Source of the DNA: Chloroflexota bacterium | GTDB taxonomy: Bacteria > Chloroflexota > Anaerolineae > J102 | NCBI GenBank assembly: GCA_003353825.1 | Contig: PIVW01000374.1 | Coordinates: 1-5,893 of the forward strand | Reading direction: 5' to 3' | DNA: 5,893 nucleotides | In this document: piece by piece, positions 1 through 5,893 of the stretch | Layout: every line of letters starts with the position of its first letter | Numbering within the stretch: position 1 is the first letter of the stretch | Notes under the pieces: generated by a model | What the model was told of the DNA's origin: nothing | The model's database searches: none | Seen by the model: only the letters and a program-made list of their open reading frames with translations | Made by a program: the position numbers and the translations under genes

Positions 1-996
1 TCCCTCGACCTCGTGCAGCCGATCCCAAGCATAATCGCTGATCTCATGCTCATAACTCGACACCCAATCCATACCGAGATCCTCCAGGTAATCGACAGCC
101 ACACCAAAACCAATGGCTTCGGCAATGGCGGGCGTGCCGGCCTCGAACTTGTAGGGCAAATCGTTCCAGCGGCTACCCTCCATTTTTACCTCACGGATCA
201 TATCGCCACCACCCATAAAGGGGGGCATGGCTTGCAACAGCGCTCGCTTGCCGTAGAGGGCGCCAATACCGGTCGGACCTAACATCTTATGGGCCGAGAA
301 TGCCAGAAAATCGACATCGAGATCCTGAACGTCGGTTGCGAGATGGGGTACGCTCTGTGCGCCATCGACCACAGTGATAGCACCCACCGCACGTGCTCTC
401 TCTACCAATTGTTTTACAGGGTTGATCGTGCCCAATACATTGGACATGGCGGTAAAGGCGAAGAGTTTGGTACGTTCGGTCAGCAGCGTATCCAGCGCCT
501 CGTCATCTAATTCGCCCTTGGGGGTAATCGGCACAAATTGCAACGTCGCGCCCGTTTGCTCGCAGATAATCTGCCAGGGCACGATGTTCGAGTGATGCTC
601 CATCTCTGTGATCAGCACCTCATCACCCGGGCCAAGGTTAGCTCTACCCCAGCTATACGCCACCAGATTAAGACTCTCGGTGGCATTACGTGTGAAGATC
701 AGCTCTTTGGGGCTGGCGGCATTGATGAAGCGAGAGATGCGCAAGCGCGCATTTTCATAAGCTGCCGTCGCTTCTTCACTGAGGGTATGAACGCCCCGGT
801 GCACATTGGCATGCATGCGGCGGTAGTATTTATCCATCGCCTCGATGACTTGTACCGGTTTTTGGGAACTGGCGGTGCTGTCCAGATAAACCAGAGGATG
901 GCCATGGACTTCGATATCTAGAATGGGGAAATCAGCGCGAATGTCGCTAACGGTGGGCATCGATAGAGTCGTTTCGGGTATGGTGATTGCGCTCAT
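1..996 (-). CDS. sufS: Cysteine desulfurase SufS (group II, PLP-dependent), 3' end cut off by window edge
   Basis: This enzyme removes sulfur from L-cysteine as a persulfide, giving alanine, and supplies it to the SufBCD scaffold in the cytoplasm. The frame is open from the ATG at 996 to base 1, giving 332 residues of a protein usually just over 400 long. Visible motifs are the N-terminal DIRADFPIL (17-25), LDSTASSQKP (38-47), HRGVHTL (66-72), EMEHHSNIVPW (131-141, with H134 the PLP-stacking histidine), VVDGAQ (209-214, with D211 the PLP-nitrogen partner), FSAHK (233-237, with K237 the Schiff-base lysine) and FEAGTP (284-289). Numbering runs 11 ahead of E. coli SufS throughout, so the catalytic cysteine (E. 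coli C364) should fall near residue 375, outside the window. In the usual THxSNVLG stretch the histidine is replaced (TAMSNVLG, 182-189), which looks like lineage variation. The start at 996 is chosen because GGAG lies 11 nt upstream; the in-frame ATG at 960 has no such site. It is the last visible gene of the suf operon. Confidence 0.97.
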   Translation of the reverse strand, partial: MSAITIPETTLSMPTVSDIRADFPILDIEVHGHPLVYLDSTASSQKPVQVIEAMDKYYRRMHANVHRGVHTLSEEATAAYENARLRISRFINAASPKELIFTRNATESLNLVAYSWGRANLGPGDEVLITEMEHHSNIVPWQIICEQTGATLQFVPITPKGELDDEALDTLLTERTKLFAFTAMSNVLGTINPVKQLVERARAVGAITVVDGAQSVPHLATDVQDLDVDFLAFSAHKMLGPTGIGALYGKRALLQAMPPFMGGGDMIREVKMEGSRWNDLPYKFEAGTPAIAEAIGFGVAVDYLEDLGMDWVSSYEHEISDYAWDRLHEVEG

Positions 997-1007
997 GGTA
1001 TCGTAGT

Positions 1008-1011
1008 CTCC
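1008..1011 (-). promoter_or_regulatory. Ribosome binding site of sufS
   Basis: On the minus strand GGAG lies 11 nt before the ATG at 996. It decides the longer start over the in-frame ATG at 960. It also sits just outside the terminator-like hairpin at 1020-1056, so the hairpin would not hide it. Confidence 0.6.
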
Positions 1012-1019
1012 AGATGAAC

Positions 1020-1056
1020 AAGAAAGCCCGAATGCCATGTGACGCCGGGCTTTCTT
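1020..1056 (-). terminator. Terminator-like hairpin in the sufS leader (possible attenuator, bidirectional form)
   Basis: A perfect 11-bp inverted repeat (AAGAAAGCCCG and CGGGCTTTCTT) encloses a 15-nt loop. On the minus strand the 3' arm ends in CUUUCUU and continues GUUC, a broken U-rich tail. The A-rich 5' arm gives a similar outline on the plus strand. It lies between sufD and sufS, 23 nt before the sufS ATG, so a full terminator would cut sufS off from the operon. Partial termination or an RNA processing and stability role is more plausible. The long loop and interrupted U tract make strong termination uncertain. Confidence 0.6.
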
Positions 1057-1081
1057 AACTGTTGGAGAATCAAAGACTAAT

Positions 1082-1127
1082 GATTGAAGATTGATGATTG
1101 ATGTGAGCCAATCTTGAATCTTCAATC
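1082..1127. repeat. Long imperfect hairpin just after sufD, probable dispersed intergenic repeat
   Basis: Perfect 11-bp arms (GATTGAAGATT at 1082-1092 and AATCTTCAATC at 1117-1127) are followed inward by a small internal loop, a second 5-bp stem (GATTG at 1096-1100 and CAATC at 1109-1113) and an 8-nt loop. The left side is also a run of ATTGA-type units, including ATTGATG twice in tandem at 1091-1104. The element starts 5 nt beyond the sufD stop. Its repetitive, gene-unrelated wording suggests a REP-like or similar multicopy intergenic element, but copy number cannot be seen from one window. Confidence 0.55.
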
Positions 1128-1132
1128 TCCGG

Positions 1133-2452
1133 TCATTCCAGCCCAACTCGTCTGGCGATCTCAGCGACCAGTTTTTCACGGACACCGGCAACCGGTACTC
1201 GGTTGAGCACTTCTTCGAAAAAGCCTGAAACGATCATCCGTTTAGCCGTTCTGCGACCGAGGCCACGGGCCATAAGATAGAACAAATACTCGTCCTGGAC
1301 CTTGGCGCTGGTAGCACCATGCGTGCATCTGACATCGTCGGCTTCGATCTCCAGACCGGGGATAGAGTCTGCTCGAGCACCCGAACTGAGAATGAGGTTA
1401 TCGTTTTTTTGATAAGCATCCGTTTTTTGAGCATCGGGCCAGACTCTGATAATGCCTTGATAAACGGAGCGGGTCCTATCATCCAGCGCGCCCTTGAAGA
1501 GGAGATCACTGGTAGCACGTTCCCGCTTGTGATTTTGGTTGGTGTGATGATCGATATGCTGGCGGCCTTGCGGGAAATAGAGCCCAAGTAATTCGCCATG
1601 ACTGCCTGGTCCTTCCATGTTGAGATCGATCCAGACTTTGCTCAGACGGCTACCCCAGGATGCCTGCAAGTGGCGATAGAGTGCGTCCTTCTGGGCCGAG
1701 GAGCGCACGGTAGCGAAATTCCAGGCACTGGGATCCAGGTTTTGCAGGCGCAGGTAATGCAGCCGGGCCGCGGCTTGCGGGTAGACTTCGGCGACGCTGT
1801 CGCTCATGCCGTTGGCTGCGCCCACATAATCTTCGACGACAGTCAGTTCACTGTTTTCATCGCCGATGAGTATGCTGTGGTGAAATGTCGCCGTTCCCTC
1901 GCTTAAGCTAATGATGACTTGAAGGGGTTTTTCGACAGTCAGATTCTTAGGGACATATAGGAAGGTGCCATTCTGCCACAAGGCATAGTGGAGGGCAGCG
2001 AATATGTTTTCAGCGGCCGGTACCAATCCACCAAGATGCGCCCGCACTAACTCGGCCTGTGTTGTCAAAGACGACCGCAGATCGCTGAACACCACGCCCT
2101 TTGCCGCCAGTTCAGCATCGAGTTCAGCATATATCAGGCTGCCGTCCAGGAAAATTAGAGCGCCGGCACTATCGATTTTATCGAGTGTGGCGGCCAAGTC
2201 GTCGGGAAGTTCAGCGCGCGAGCCATACTGCTGGGTGGGTTCAATCACCAATGAGAAGTTATCCACATCGAATCCGCTGAGACGGGTGCGACGCCAGGTT
2301 TCTTCTTTACCGCTAGGCCACGGTGTTGATTCATAAGTGCGCCAGGCATTTTGGCGGGCCTGACGTAGCCATTCCGGTTCATTAAAACGATCGCCGGTCG
2401 CCTGTGCGGCAGCGGCCGATAAGCTGTCTACTGTTAGTTCTTTTACGGTCAC
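1133..2452 (-). CDS. sufD: Fe-S cluster scaffold subunit SufD
   Basis: SufD pairs with SufB in the SufBC2D complex, where clusters are built at the SufB-SufD interface. The product is 439 residues, close to the usual 420-450. The N-terminal helical part includes EPEWLRQAR (25-33) and WPSGKEETWRRT (45-56). The core is the SufBD-family beta-helix, with the conserved ALHYALWQNGTFLYVP stretch (153-168), GELLGLYFPQGRQHID (286-301) and SVYQGIIRV (329-337). The C-terminal part holds DVRCTHGAT (373-381), whose C376 and H378 match E. coli SufD C358 and H360, the latter implicated in cluster assembly. The following FYLMARGL and MIVSGFFEEVL (406-416) are typical of the family. The start codon is GTG. 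Its GGAG site overlaps the sufB TAG stop, with 10 bp between the genes, which suggests translational coupling. SufB is longer and carries a different C-terminal cysteine motif, so the assignment as SufD is firm. Confidence 0.97.
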   Translation of the reverse strand: MTVKELTVDSLSAAAAQATGDRFNEPEWLRQARQNAWRTYESTPWPSGKEETWRRTRLSGFDVDNFSLVIEPTQQYGSRAELPDDLAATLDKIDSAGALIFLDGSLIYAELDAELAAKGVVFSDLRSSLTTQAELVRAHLGGLVPAAENIFAALHYALWQNGTFLYVPKNLTVEKPLQVIISLSEGTATFHHSILIGDENSELTVVEDYVGAANGMSDSVAEVYPQAAARLHYLRLQNLDPSAWNFATVRSSAQKDALYRHLQASWGSRLSKVWIDLNMEGPGSHGELLGLYFPQGRQHIDHHTNQNHKRERATSDLLFKGALDDRTRSVYQGIIRVWPDAQKTDAYQKNDNLILSSGARADSIPGLEIEADDVRCTHGATSAKVQDEYLFYLMARGLGRRTAKRMIVSGFFEEVLNRVPVAGVREKLVAEIARRVGLE

Positions 2453-2462
2453 GTTCGTTCTC

Positions 2463-3878
2463 CTACCCTATGCTTCCTTCCATCTGAAGCTGGATCAAGC
2501 GATTCAATTCAACTGCATATTCCATTGGTAACTCTTTGACCAGTGGCTCGATAAAGCCACCGACGATCATGCTGGCGGCCTCATCTTCGCTGATTCCTCG
2601 GCTTTTCAGGTAGAAGAGCTGTTCTTCGCCGATTTTGCTAACCGATGCTTCGTGTCCGACTTCGACATCATCTTCGGCGATCTCGATGTAGGGGTAGGTA
2701 TCAGAGCGTGATTCAGGATCGAGCAACAGTGCGTCACAAACGACCTGCGATTTGGAGTTGGTCGCACCTTTGCCGACCTTGAGCAGGCCACGGTATGAAG
2801 AGCGCCCACCATCTTTACTGATCGATTTGGAGATGATCTTAGATGAGGTGTTGGGCGCCGCGTGCACGACTTTGCCCCCGGCATCCAGATGCTGGCCCTT
2901 GCCCGCGAAGGCAACGGAGAGGATTTCGGCATGAGCGCCCGCGCCGAGCATAAAGACGGCGGGATACTTCATGGTGATTTTCGAGCCAAGATTGCTGTCT
3001 ACCCATTCCATGGTCGCACCTTCGTAAGCCAGCGCCCGTTGTGTGACCAGGTTATAGACATTATTGGACCAGTTCTGAATGGTCGTGTAACGGCACCGGG
3101 CATTTTTCTTGACGACGATTTCGATCACACCGCTGTGCAAACTGTCTCGGGCGTAGGTGGGAGCGGTGCAGCCCTCGATATAGTGGAGGCCGGCGCCTTC
3201 ATCCACAATGATTATGGTGCGCTCGAACTGGCCAAGAGCTTCTGCGTTGATGCGGAAATAGGCCTGCAGAGGAATATCCAGCACGACGCCGGGGGGTACG
3301 TAGATGAAAGACCCACCTGACCAAACGGCGCTGTTTAGCGCTGCATATTTATTGTCTGTGGGAGGGATGATGGTAGCGAAGTACTCTTTGAACAGCTCCT
3401 CGTGGTGCTTCAAGCCATCTTCGATGCTTACGAAGATAACCCCCAGCTTCTCCCATTCCTCTTTCAAGGAGTGGTAGACCATCTCCGATTCGTACTGGGC
3501 GCCGACGCCGGCCAGGAACTTACGTTCCGCTTCGGGGATGCCAAGTTTTTCAAATGTGTTCTTGATATCGTCGGGTACGTCATCCCAAGATTCGCCCGAA
3601 TCTTGAGTGGGCTTAACGTAATAATAGATGTCGTCATAATCAATATCGCTGAGATCCGCACCCCAGGTAGGGACAGGTTTCGACAGGTAGATGTCCAATG
3701 ATTTGTGGCGGAATTCTCGCATCCAGTCCGGTTCACCTTTCATATCCGAGATCTGGTCGACGATATCGTGATCGAGCCCTTTGCGGGCTTTGAATGTATA
3801 GTCTTCGGGCTGACTCCATCCAAATTCATAATCATCTTTAACGCCTATTAGGGCCTGGCGATCAAGTTCAGTTGCCAT
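2463..3878 (-). CDS. sufB: Fe-S cluster scaffold subunit SufB
   Basis: SufB is the core scaffold of SufBC2D; it accepts sulfur and carries the nascent cluster. The 471-aa product is of the short type common in Gram-positive and related bacteria (E. coli SufB is 495). The N-terminal part contains [20 protein letters not shown] (49-68). The beta-helix core contains the conserved [20 protein letters not shown] (178-197), EGCTAP (235-240) and [20 protein letters not shown] (261-280). Near the C-terminus C381 in [14 protein letters not shown] matches E. coli SufB C405, the sulfur acceptor, and H409-E410 in [18 protein letters not shown] match E. coli H433 and E434. The N-terminal CxxCxxxC motif of proteobacterial SufB is absent, as is normal for short forms. 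The start is supported by AGAGG 7 nt upstream of the ATG at 3878. It is separated from sufC by a gap holding a perfect hairpin and closely followed by sufD. Confidence 0.98.
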   Translation of the reverse strand: MATELDRQALIGVKDDYEFGWSQPEDYTFKARKGLDHDIVDQISDMKGEPDWMREFRHKSLDIYLSKPVPTWGADLSDIDYDDIYYYVKPTQDSGESWDDVPDDIKNTFEKLGIPEAERKFLAGVGAQYESEMVYHSLKEEWEKLGVIFVSIEDGLKHHEELFKEYFATIIPPTDNKYAALNSAVWSGGSFIYVPPGVVLDIPLQAYFRINAEALGQFERTIIIVDEGAGLHYIEGCTAPTYARDSLHSGVIEIVVKKNARCRYTTIQNWSNNVYNLVTQRALAYEGATMEWVDSNLGSKITMKYPAVFMLGAGAHAEILSVAFAGKGQHLDAGGKVVHAAPNTSSKIISKSISKDGGRSSYRGLLKVGKGATNSKSQVVCDALLLDPESRSDTYPYIEIAEDDVEVGHEASVSKIGEEQLFYLKSRGISEDEAASMIVGGFIEPLVKELPMEYAVELNRLIQLQMEGSIG

Positions 3879-3936
3879 AAGTTTGCCTCTTTATCGAGTG
3901 TTGTTTCAGGAATAAAGTTGAAAGAGTTAGACACTT

Positions 3937-3953
3937 GAGGACTGGCAGTCCTC
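3937..3953 (-). other. Perfect intercistronic hairpin between sufC and sufB
   Basis: GAGGACT and AGTCCTC form a perfect 7-bp stem with a 3-nt loop in the 89-bp gap. CAC at 3932-3934 and GTG at 3955-3957 can add three more pairs across a small internal loop. There is no U tract after it on the minus strand (AAGUGUCUAAC), so it is not a standard terminator. It starts 15 nt beyond the sufC stop. An RNA stability, processing or differential-expression role is inferred from position alone; it could equally be a protein-binding dyad. Confidence 0.55.
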
Positions 3954-3967
3954 TGTGCTCCACTCCC

Positions 3968-4789
3968 TTATGCAACCACCTTCTCTGCCACTTCTTTTTC
4001 GACCCAGCTGTACCCCTTTTCTTCTAGCATATGGGCAACTTCAGGGCCACCGGTAAGTACAATTCGACCATCATAAAAAACGCTGACCTTGTCCGGCTTC
4101 ACGTAGTTCAGAATGCGCTGATAATGTGTGATCAACAGGGCGCCCATGCCGTCGGCAACCAGCTTGTTGATGCCATCAGACACGATGCGCAGAGCGTCGA
4201 TGTCTAGGCCGGAGTCACTCTCATCCAGAATGGCGATCTTGGGTTCGAGCATGGCCATCTGTAAAACTTCACCACGCTTTTTCTCACCACCGCTGAATCC
4301 ATCGTTCAGGTAACGGCGGGCGAAGGATCTATCGACATTGAACCTATCCATTTTGGTAAGTAATTCAGTGCGGAACTCGCGCATCGGCATTAATTCAGAG
4401 CCGATTACCTTGCTTTGCCCATCCCGCGCTGCTACCTCTCTAGCACGGTTTTTGTACCCACGCACATTGCTGACGGCCGCGCGTAGGAAATTGGCAAAAC
4501 TGACGCCGGGGATGGCGACAGGGTATTGGAAGGCGAGGAAAATGCCCAACTTGGCGCGCTCATCTGGATCGAGCCCTAACATGCTCTCGCCATTGAACAG
4601 AATGTCTCCACCTGTCACCTGGTAATGGGGATGTCCGGCGACAGCGTAGGCCATGGTGCTCTTACCTGAGCCATTTGGCCCCATGAGAGCGTGGACTTCG
4701 CCCTGACGCAAGATGAGAGATACGCCCTTCAAGATTTCGGTGTCTTCAACTTGGACGTGAAGGTCTCTAACTTCTAGAACTGCGGTCAT
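3968..4789 (-). CDS. sufC: Fe-S assembly ATPase SufC (ABC-type)
   Basis: SufC is the cytoplasmic ABC ATPase that binds SufB and SufD and drives the conformational change needed for cluster assembly; it is not a membrane transporter component. The 273-aa product has all the nucleotide-binding motifs: Walker [10 protein letters not shown] (37-45), Q-loop FQYP with Q88, the SufC-type signature FSGGEKKR (165-172), Walker B IAILDE (185-190) running into the SufC hallmark SDSGLD (191-196), and the H-loop histidine H222 in THYQR. It is about 25 residues longer than E. coli SufC (248), mostly from a basic stretch around 112-136 between the Q-loop and signature and from the C-terminal tail after 255. 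The ATG at 4789 has AGAGGAG upstream, but the 14-nt spacer is longer than usual. A 97-bp gap separates it from sufR upstream, and an 89-bp gap from sufB downstream. Confidence 0.98.
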   Translation of the reverse strand: MTAVLEVRDLHVQVEDTEILKGVSLILRQGEVHALMGPNGSGKSTMAYAVAGHPHYQVTGGDILFNGESMLGLDPDERAKLGIFLAFQYPVAIPGVSFANFLRAAVSNVRGYKNRAREVAARDGQSKVIGSELMPMREFRTELLTKMDRFNVDRSFARRYLNDGFSGGEKKRGEVLQMAMLEPKIAILDESDSGLDIDALRIVSDGINKLVADGMGALLITHYQRILNYVKPDKVSVFYDGRIVLTGGPEVAHMLEEKGYSWVEKEVAEKVVA

Positions 4790-4803
4790 AATAAAATTTA
4801 GGG

Positions 4804-4810
4804 CTCCTCT
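4804..4810 (-). promoter_or_regulatory. Ribosome binding site of sufC, long spacer
   Basis: AGAGGAG on the minus strand is the only good Shine-Dalgarno match before sufC. It stands 14 nt from the ATG at 4789, with an A+T-rich spacer. This is long compared with the 7-nt spacers of sufB and sufD and may mean moderate initiation. No ATG or GTG closer to it is in frame. Confidence 0.5.
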
Positions 4811-4864
4811 GATTAAGGAAACTGGTTTCTGTGTTCTTTGCTACATTTAGGTCGATAAAGATCG

Positions 4865-4887
4865 GCGTCTGCCCTTGTTGCAGACAC
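4865..4887 (-). other. Stem-loop at the sufR stop codon, sufR-sufC gap
   Basis: On the minus strand GTGTCTGC and GCAGACGC form an 8-bp stem (one G-U pair) around a 7-nt loop, AACAAGG. The first stem base is the last base of the sufR TAG stop. A smaller CGAT-CTTT-ATCG dyad follows directly (4853-4864), and a GAAAC-N2-GTTTC dyad lies at 4818-4829 just before the sufC ribosome binding site. No U tract follows. It may lower read-through from sufR into sufC or mark an RNA processing point; the function is inference. Confidence 0.4.
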
Positions 4888-5552
4888 TAACTGATCCCCA
4901 TTATTCTAATCTCTTCTTTGGGACGCACTGTAAAGGCACAGTTGTTGCTGCCGTCCATCATACAATCTGTGAGTTCGACATCTGCATTGAGAACCTGCGA
5001 CATCATATCTTGTTCCATCTCACATATCTCGCGATGGCTAGCAGCGATCTTGTGGTATGGGCAATTATACTCGTTAAGAATGATGAGATCGGCATTTTGT
5101 GAGACGTCTGACATAATGCCTTTTTCATCCAGAACCTGCGAGAAAGAGCGGACGCGCTCACGCAAAGCCAGACCTTTGATCTGGTGCCGGTATTGCCTGG
5201 CCATACGTTGGCCTACACGATCTAACAATTGCCCCACAACCACTGGACCTTGATCCGCCATGAGTTCGTTATAGAGGTTAAGTGCCAGGTCCTCGCAGTA
5301 ACAAGCAAACAGATTGCGAGCATCCTCGCTAAGCTCATAAAGATGGCTCGGGCGACCGGGGCCACTTCGTTCCGATGTCGTCGAGCGAATATATCCATCC
5401 GCCAATAGATAACTAAGCTGCTGGCGCACGGCCGTATCACTGACGCCCAGTTCGTTTCGCAGATCTTTGATGCTGAGAGCGCCATGCCTCTGCATAAGTT
5501 TTATGATCTGCCCACGCGGCGAATCATCGAGTCGTAATAAGGTGGTAGCCAT
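4887..5552 (-). CDS. sufR: SufR-type transcriptional regulator with C-terminal Fe-S cysteine cluster
   Basis: Likely the Fe-S sensing regulator of this operon. The 221-aa product has an N-terminal winged-helix domain (about 11-75): a helix-turn-helix with the recognition helix near VSDTAVRQQLSYLL (37-50) and a wing ending in GPGRPSHLYELS (64-75). The C-terminal half carries C164 (in NCPYHKIA), C177 (in REICEME), C197 and C205 (in GSNNCAF). The C-X12-C spacing followed by two further cysteines is the pattern of SufR-like regulators that bind a [4Fe-4S] cluster. Two extra cysteines, C84 and C86, sit in the linker. Family members typically repress suf genes when the cluster is present. It is the first gene of the run, transcribed in the same direction as sufCBDS, so autoregulation is expected. 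The ATG at 5552 is the first possible start after an in-frame TGA, but no Shine-Dalgarno sequence precedes it. A related non-SufR ArsR or DeoR-like regulator is the main alternative; the suf context argues for SufR. Confidence 0.88.
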   Translation of the reverse strand: MATTLLRLDDSPRGQIIKLMQRHGALSIKDLRNELGVSDTAVRQQLSYLLADGYIRSTTSERSGPGRPSHLYELSEDARNLFACYCEDLALNLYNELMADQGPVVVGQLLDRVGQRMARQYRHQIKGLALRERVRSFSQVLDEKGIMSDVSQNADLIILNEYNCPYHKIAASHREICEMEQDMMSQVLNADVELTDCMMDGSNNCAFTVRPKEEIRIMGIS

Positions 5553-5568
5553 AAGAAGATAGTAGAAT

Positions 5569-5579
5569 CACTGTGAGTG
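5569..5579. promoter_or_regulatory. Short dyad CACT-GTG-AGTG in the sufR leader
   Basis: Two 4-bp inverted arms with a 3-bp centre lie between the predicted transcription start (about 5593) and the sufR ATG. The CACT/AGTG half-sites repeat those of the larger dyad at 5633-5648 on the other side of the promoter. The arms are short and could arise by chance. Confidence 0.3.
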
Positions 5580-5599
5580 TGGAGGTCTGACCGGAATGC

Positions 5600-5628
5600 A
5601 GTTTAGCAGGCCTGTTCGATTCTGTCAA
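5600..5628 (-). promoter_or_regulatory. Sigma70-type promoter for sufR and the suf operon
   Basis: On the minus strand there is a perfect -35 TTGACA (5628-5623), a 17-bp spacer, and a -10 TAAACT (5605-5600) that matches the consensus at four of six positions and is preceded by TGC, the extended -10 motif. Transcription would start near 5593, giving a leader of about 40 nt to the sufR ATG. The spacer contains the 8-bp palindrome CAGGCCTG (5607-5614), well placed for a repressor that blocks RNA polymerase. Confidence 0.72.
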
Positions 5629-5632
5629 ATTA

Positions 5633-5648
5633 CACTATAAAAATAGTG
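5633..5648. promoter_or_regulatory. Inverted repeat CACTAT-N4-ATAGTG next to the -35 box, candidate operator
   Basis: Perfect 6-bp arms flank an AAAA centre; after one A/A mismatch two more pairs extend each side (5630-5651). The core ends 4 bp upstream of the TTGACA box of the suf promoter and lies in the divergent control region. The natural candidate ligand is SufR, encoded next to it. A divergent -10-like TATAAA at 5636-5641 on the plus strand lies inside it, so it might also serve a rightward promoter. A simple AT-rich UP-like element is the alternative. Confidence 0.5.
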
Positions 5649-5760
5649 AAAAATGTGAGAAGAGGCTGTGAGCCTGCTTCCGGTCTACACGAGACCAAAG
5701 CTGAGCCCTCTCGATTCGGACAATTTACGTACACAACGCACATTTTGCGGAGAAACTGTA

Positions 5761-5893
5761 TTGGTCAGATACAATTTGCTCAAATGGCCCACGCCTTTTT
5801 CGGAGCCGACATCCCTGAATGACGGGGTTTCAACCGCGAAAATGACTGATACTGGGGAAGTTCATTCCTCAGCCGATGTGCAACATGCGCTTG
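5761..5893 (+). CDS. Possible N-terminus of an unidentified divergent gene, cut by window edge
   Basis: I do not recognise this product. The frame runs open from 5659 to the right edge. A TTG at 5761 stands 8 nt behind GGAG (5749-5752), a well-spaced ribosome binding site, and would give 44 visible residues beginning MVRYNLLKWPTPFSEP. The visible part is polar, with no signal peptide, membrane segment or known motif. An in-frame ATG at 5842 lacks a clear ribosome binding site. The position, divergent from sufR across a promoter region, is reasonable for a gene start. Against it, the start codon is non-ATG, the visible part is short, and a minus-strand frame is also open from the edge to a stop at 5780, which could instead be the tail of a gene. 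Confidence 0.35.
   Translation, partial: MVRYNLLKWPTPFSEPTSLNDGVSTAKMTDTGEVHSSADVQHAL

Noticed and set aside
538..921. Plus-strand 127-codon open frame over sufS
   Set aside because: It is antisense to the conserved cysteine desulfurase, whose motifs continue through the whole stretch; it has no family signature.
1234..1599. Minus-strand 121-codon frame overlapping sufD
   Set aside because: It lies in another frame of sufD, which shows full-length family conservation.
2862..3320. Plus-strand 152-codon open frame over sufB
   Set aside because: It is antisense to the conserved core of SufB and is explained by codon bias of the real gene.
5596..5640. Tiny plus-strand open frame (ATG, 14 codons) behind GGAGGT at 5581-5586
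   Set aside because: It lies on top of the minus-strand suf promoter, is only 14 residues, and has no recognisable feature. The SD-like string is most simply chance.
5663..5696. Two small inverted repeats, AGGCT-GTG-AGCCT and GGTCT-ACACG-AGACC, considered as a terminator
   Set aside because: The stems are only 5 bp and no T tract follows on either strand, so there is no support for a terminator; at most weak dyads in the divergent region.
5780..5893. Minus-strand open frame from the right edge, 37 codons, considered as the tail of a gene upstream of sufR
   Set aside because: It is too short and has no motif. The competing plus-strand frame has a ribosome binding site, so I did not annotate this one, but it cannot be excluded.
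1..5893. CRISPR array, tRNA, rRNA, transposase or toxin-antitoxin pair
   Set aside because: I saw no regularly spaced repeats, no tRNA-like cloverleaf or rRNA wording, and no transposase or toxin motif in any substantial frame. The suf genes account for almost all of the window.

Overview
The window holds most of a SUF iron-sulfur cluster assembly operon, read right to left on the minus strand. The order is sufR-type regulator, sufC, sufB, sufD, sufS, and sufS runs off the left edge. All five products are recognisable from intact family motifs and none is visibly broken. The operon is almost certainly bacterial. The 471-aa short-form SufB, the Fe-S regulator as first gene, SufC placed before SufB and SufD, and a group II SufS suggest an uncultured Chloroflexota (Anaerolineae-like) lineage. 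That placement is inference from gene order and protein style and was not tested by search.

Layout from the right. Positions 5761-5893 hold a possible start of a divergent plus-strand gene (TTG start behind a good ribosome binding site) that I do not recognise. Positions 5553-5760 are a divergent control region. It contains a strong sigma70-type minus-strand promoter (perfect TTGACA, 17-bp spacer, extended -10) and several short inverted repeats around it, which are candidate operators. Then follow sufR (5552-4887), a 97-bp gap with a stem-loop, sufC (4789-3968), an 89-bp gap with a perfect hairpin, and sufB (3878-2463). sufD (2452-1133) follows sufB with only 10 bp between them. A 136-bp gap with two strong hairpins, one shaped like a terminator, precedes sufS (996 to the edge).

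How the genes work together. SufS takes sulfur from cysteine. The SufB-SufC-SufD scaffold, driven by the SufC ATPase, builds Fe-S clusters. SufR has a four-cysteine C-terminal pattern expected to bind a cluster, and would adjust transcription of the operon to cluster supply. The sulfur-transfer partner (SufE or SufU) is not in the window and may lie beyond the left edge.

This is a well-known system rather than a new one. The parts worth a second look are non-coding: the dyads around the sufR promoter, and the hairpins in three of the four intergenic gaps of the operon, which could set different levels for each cistron.
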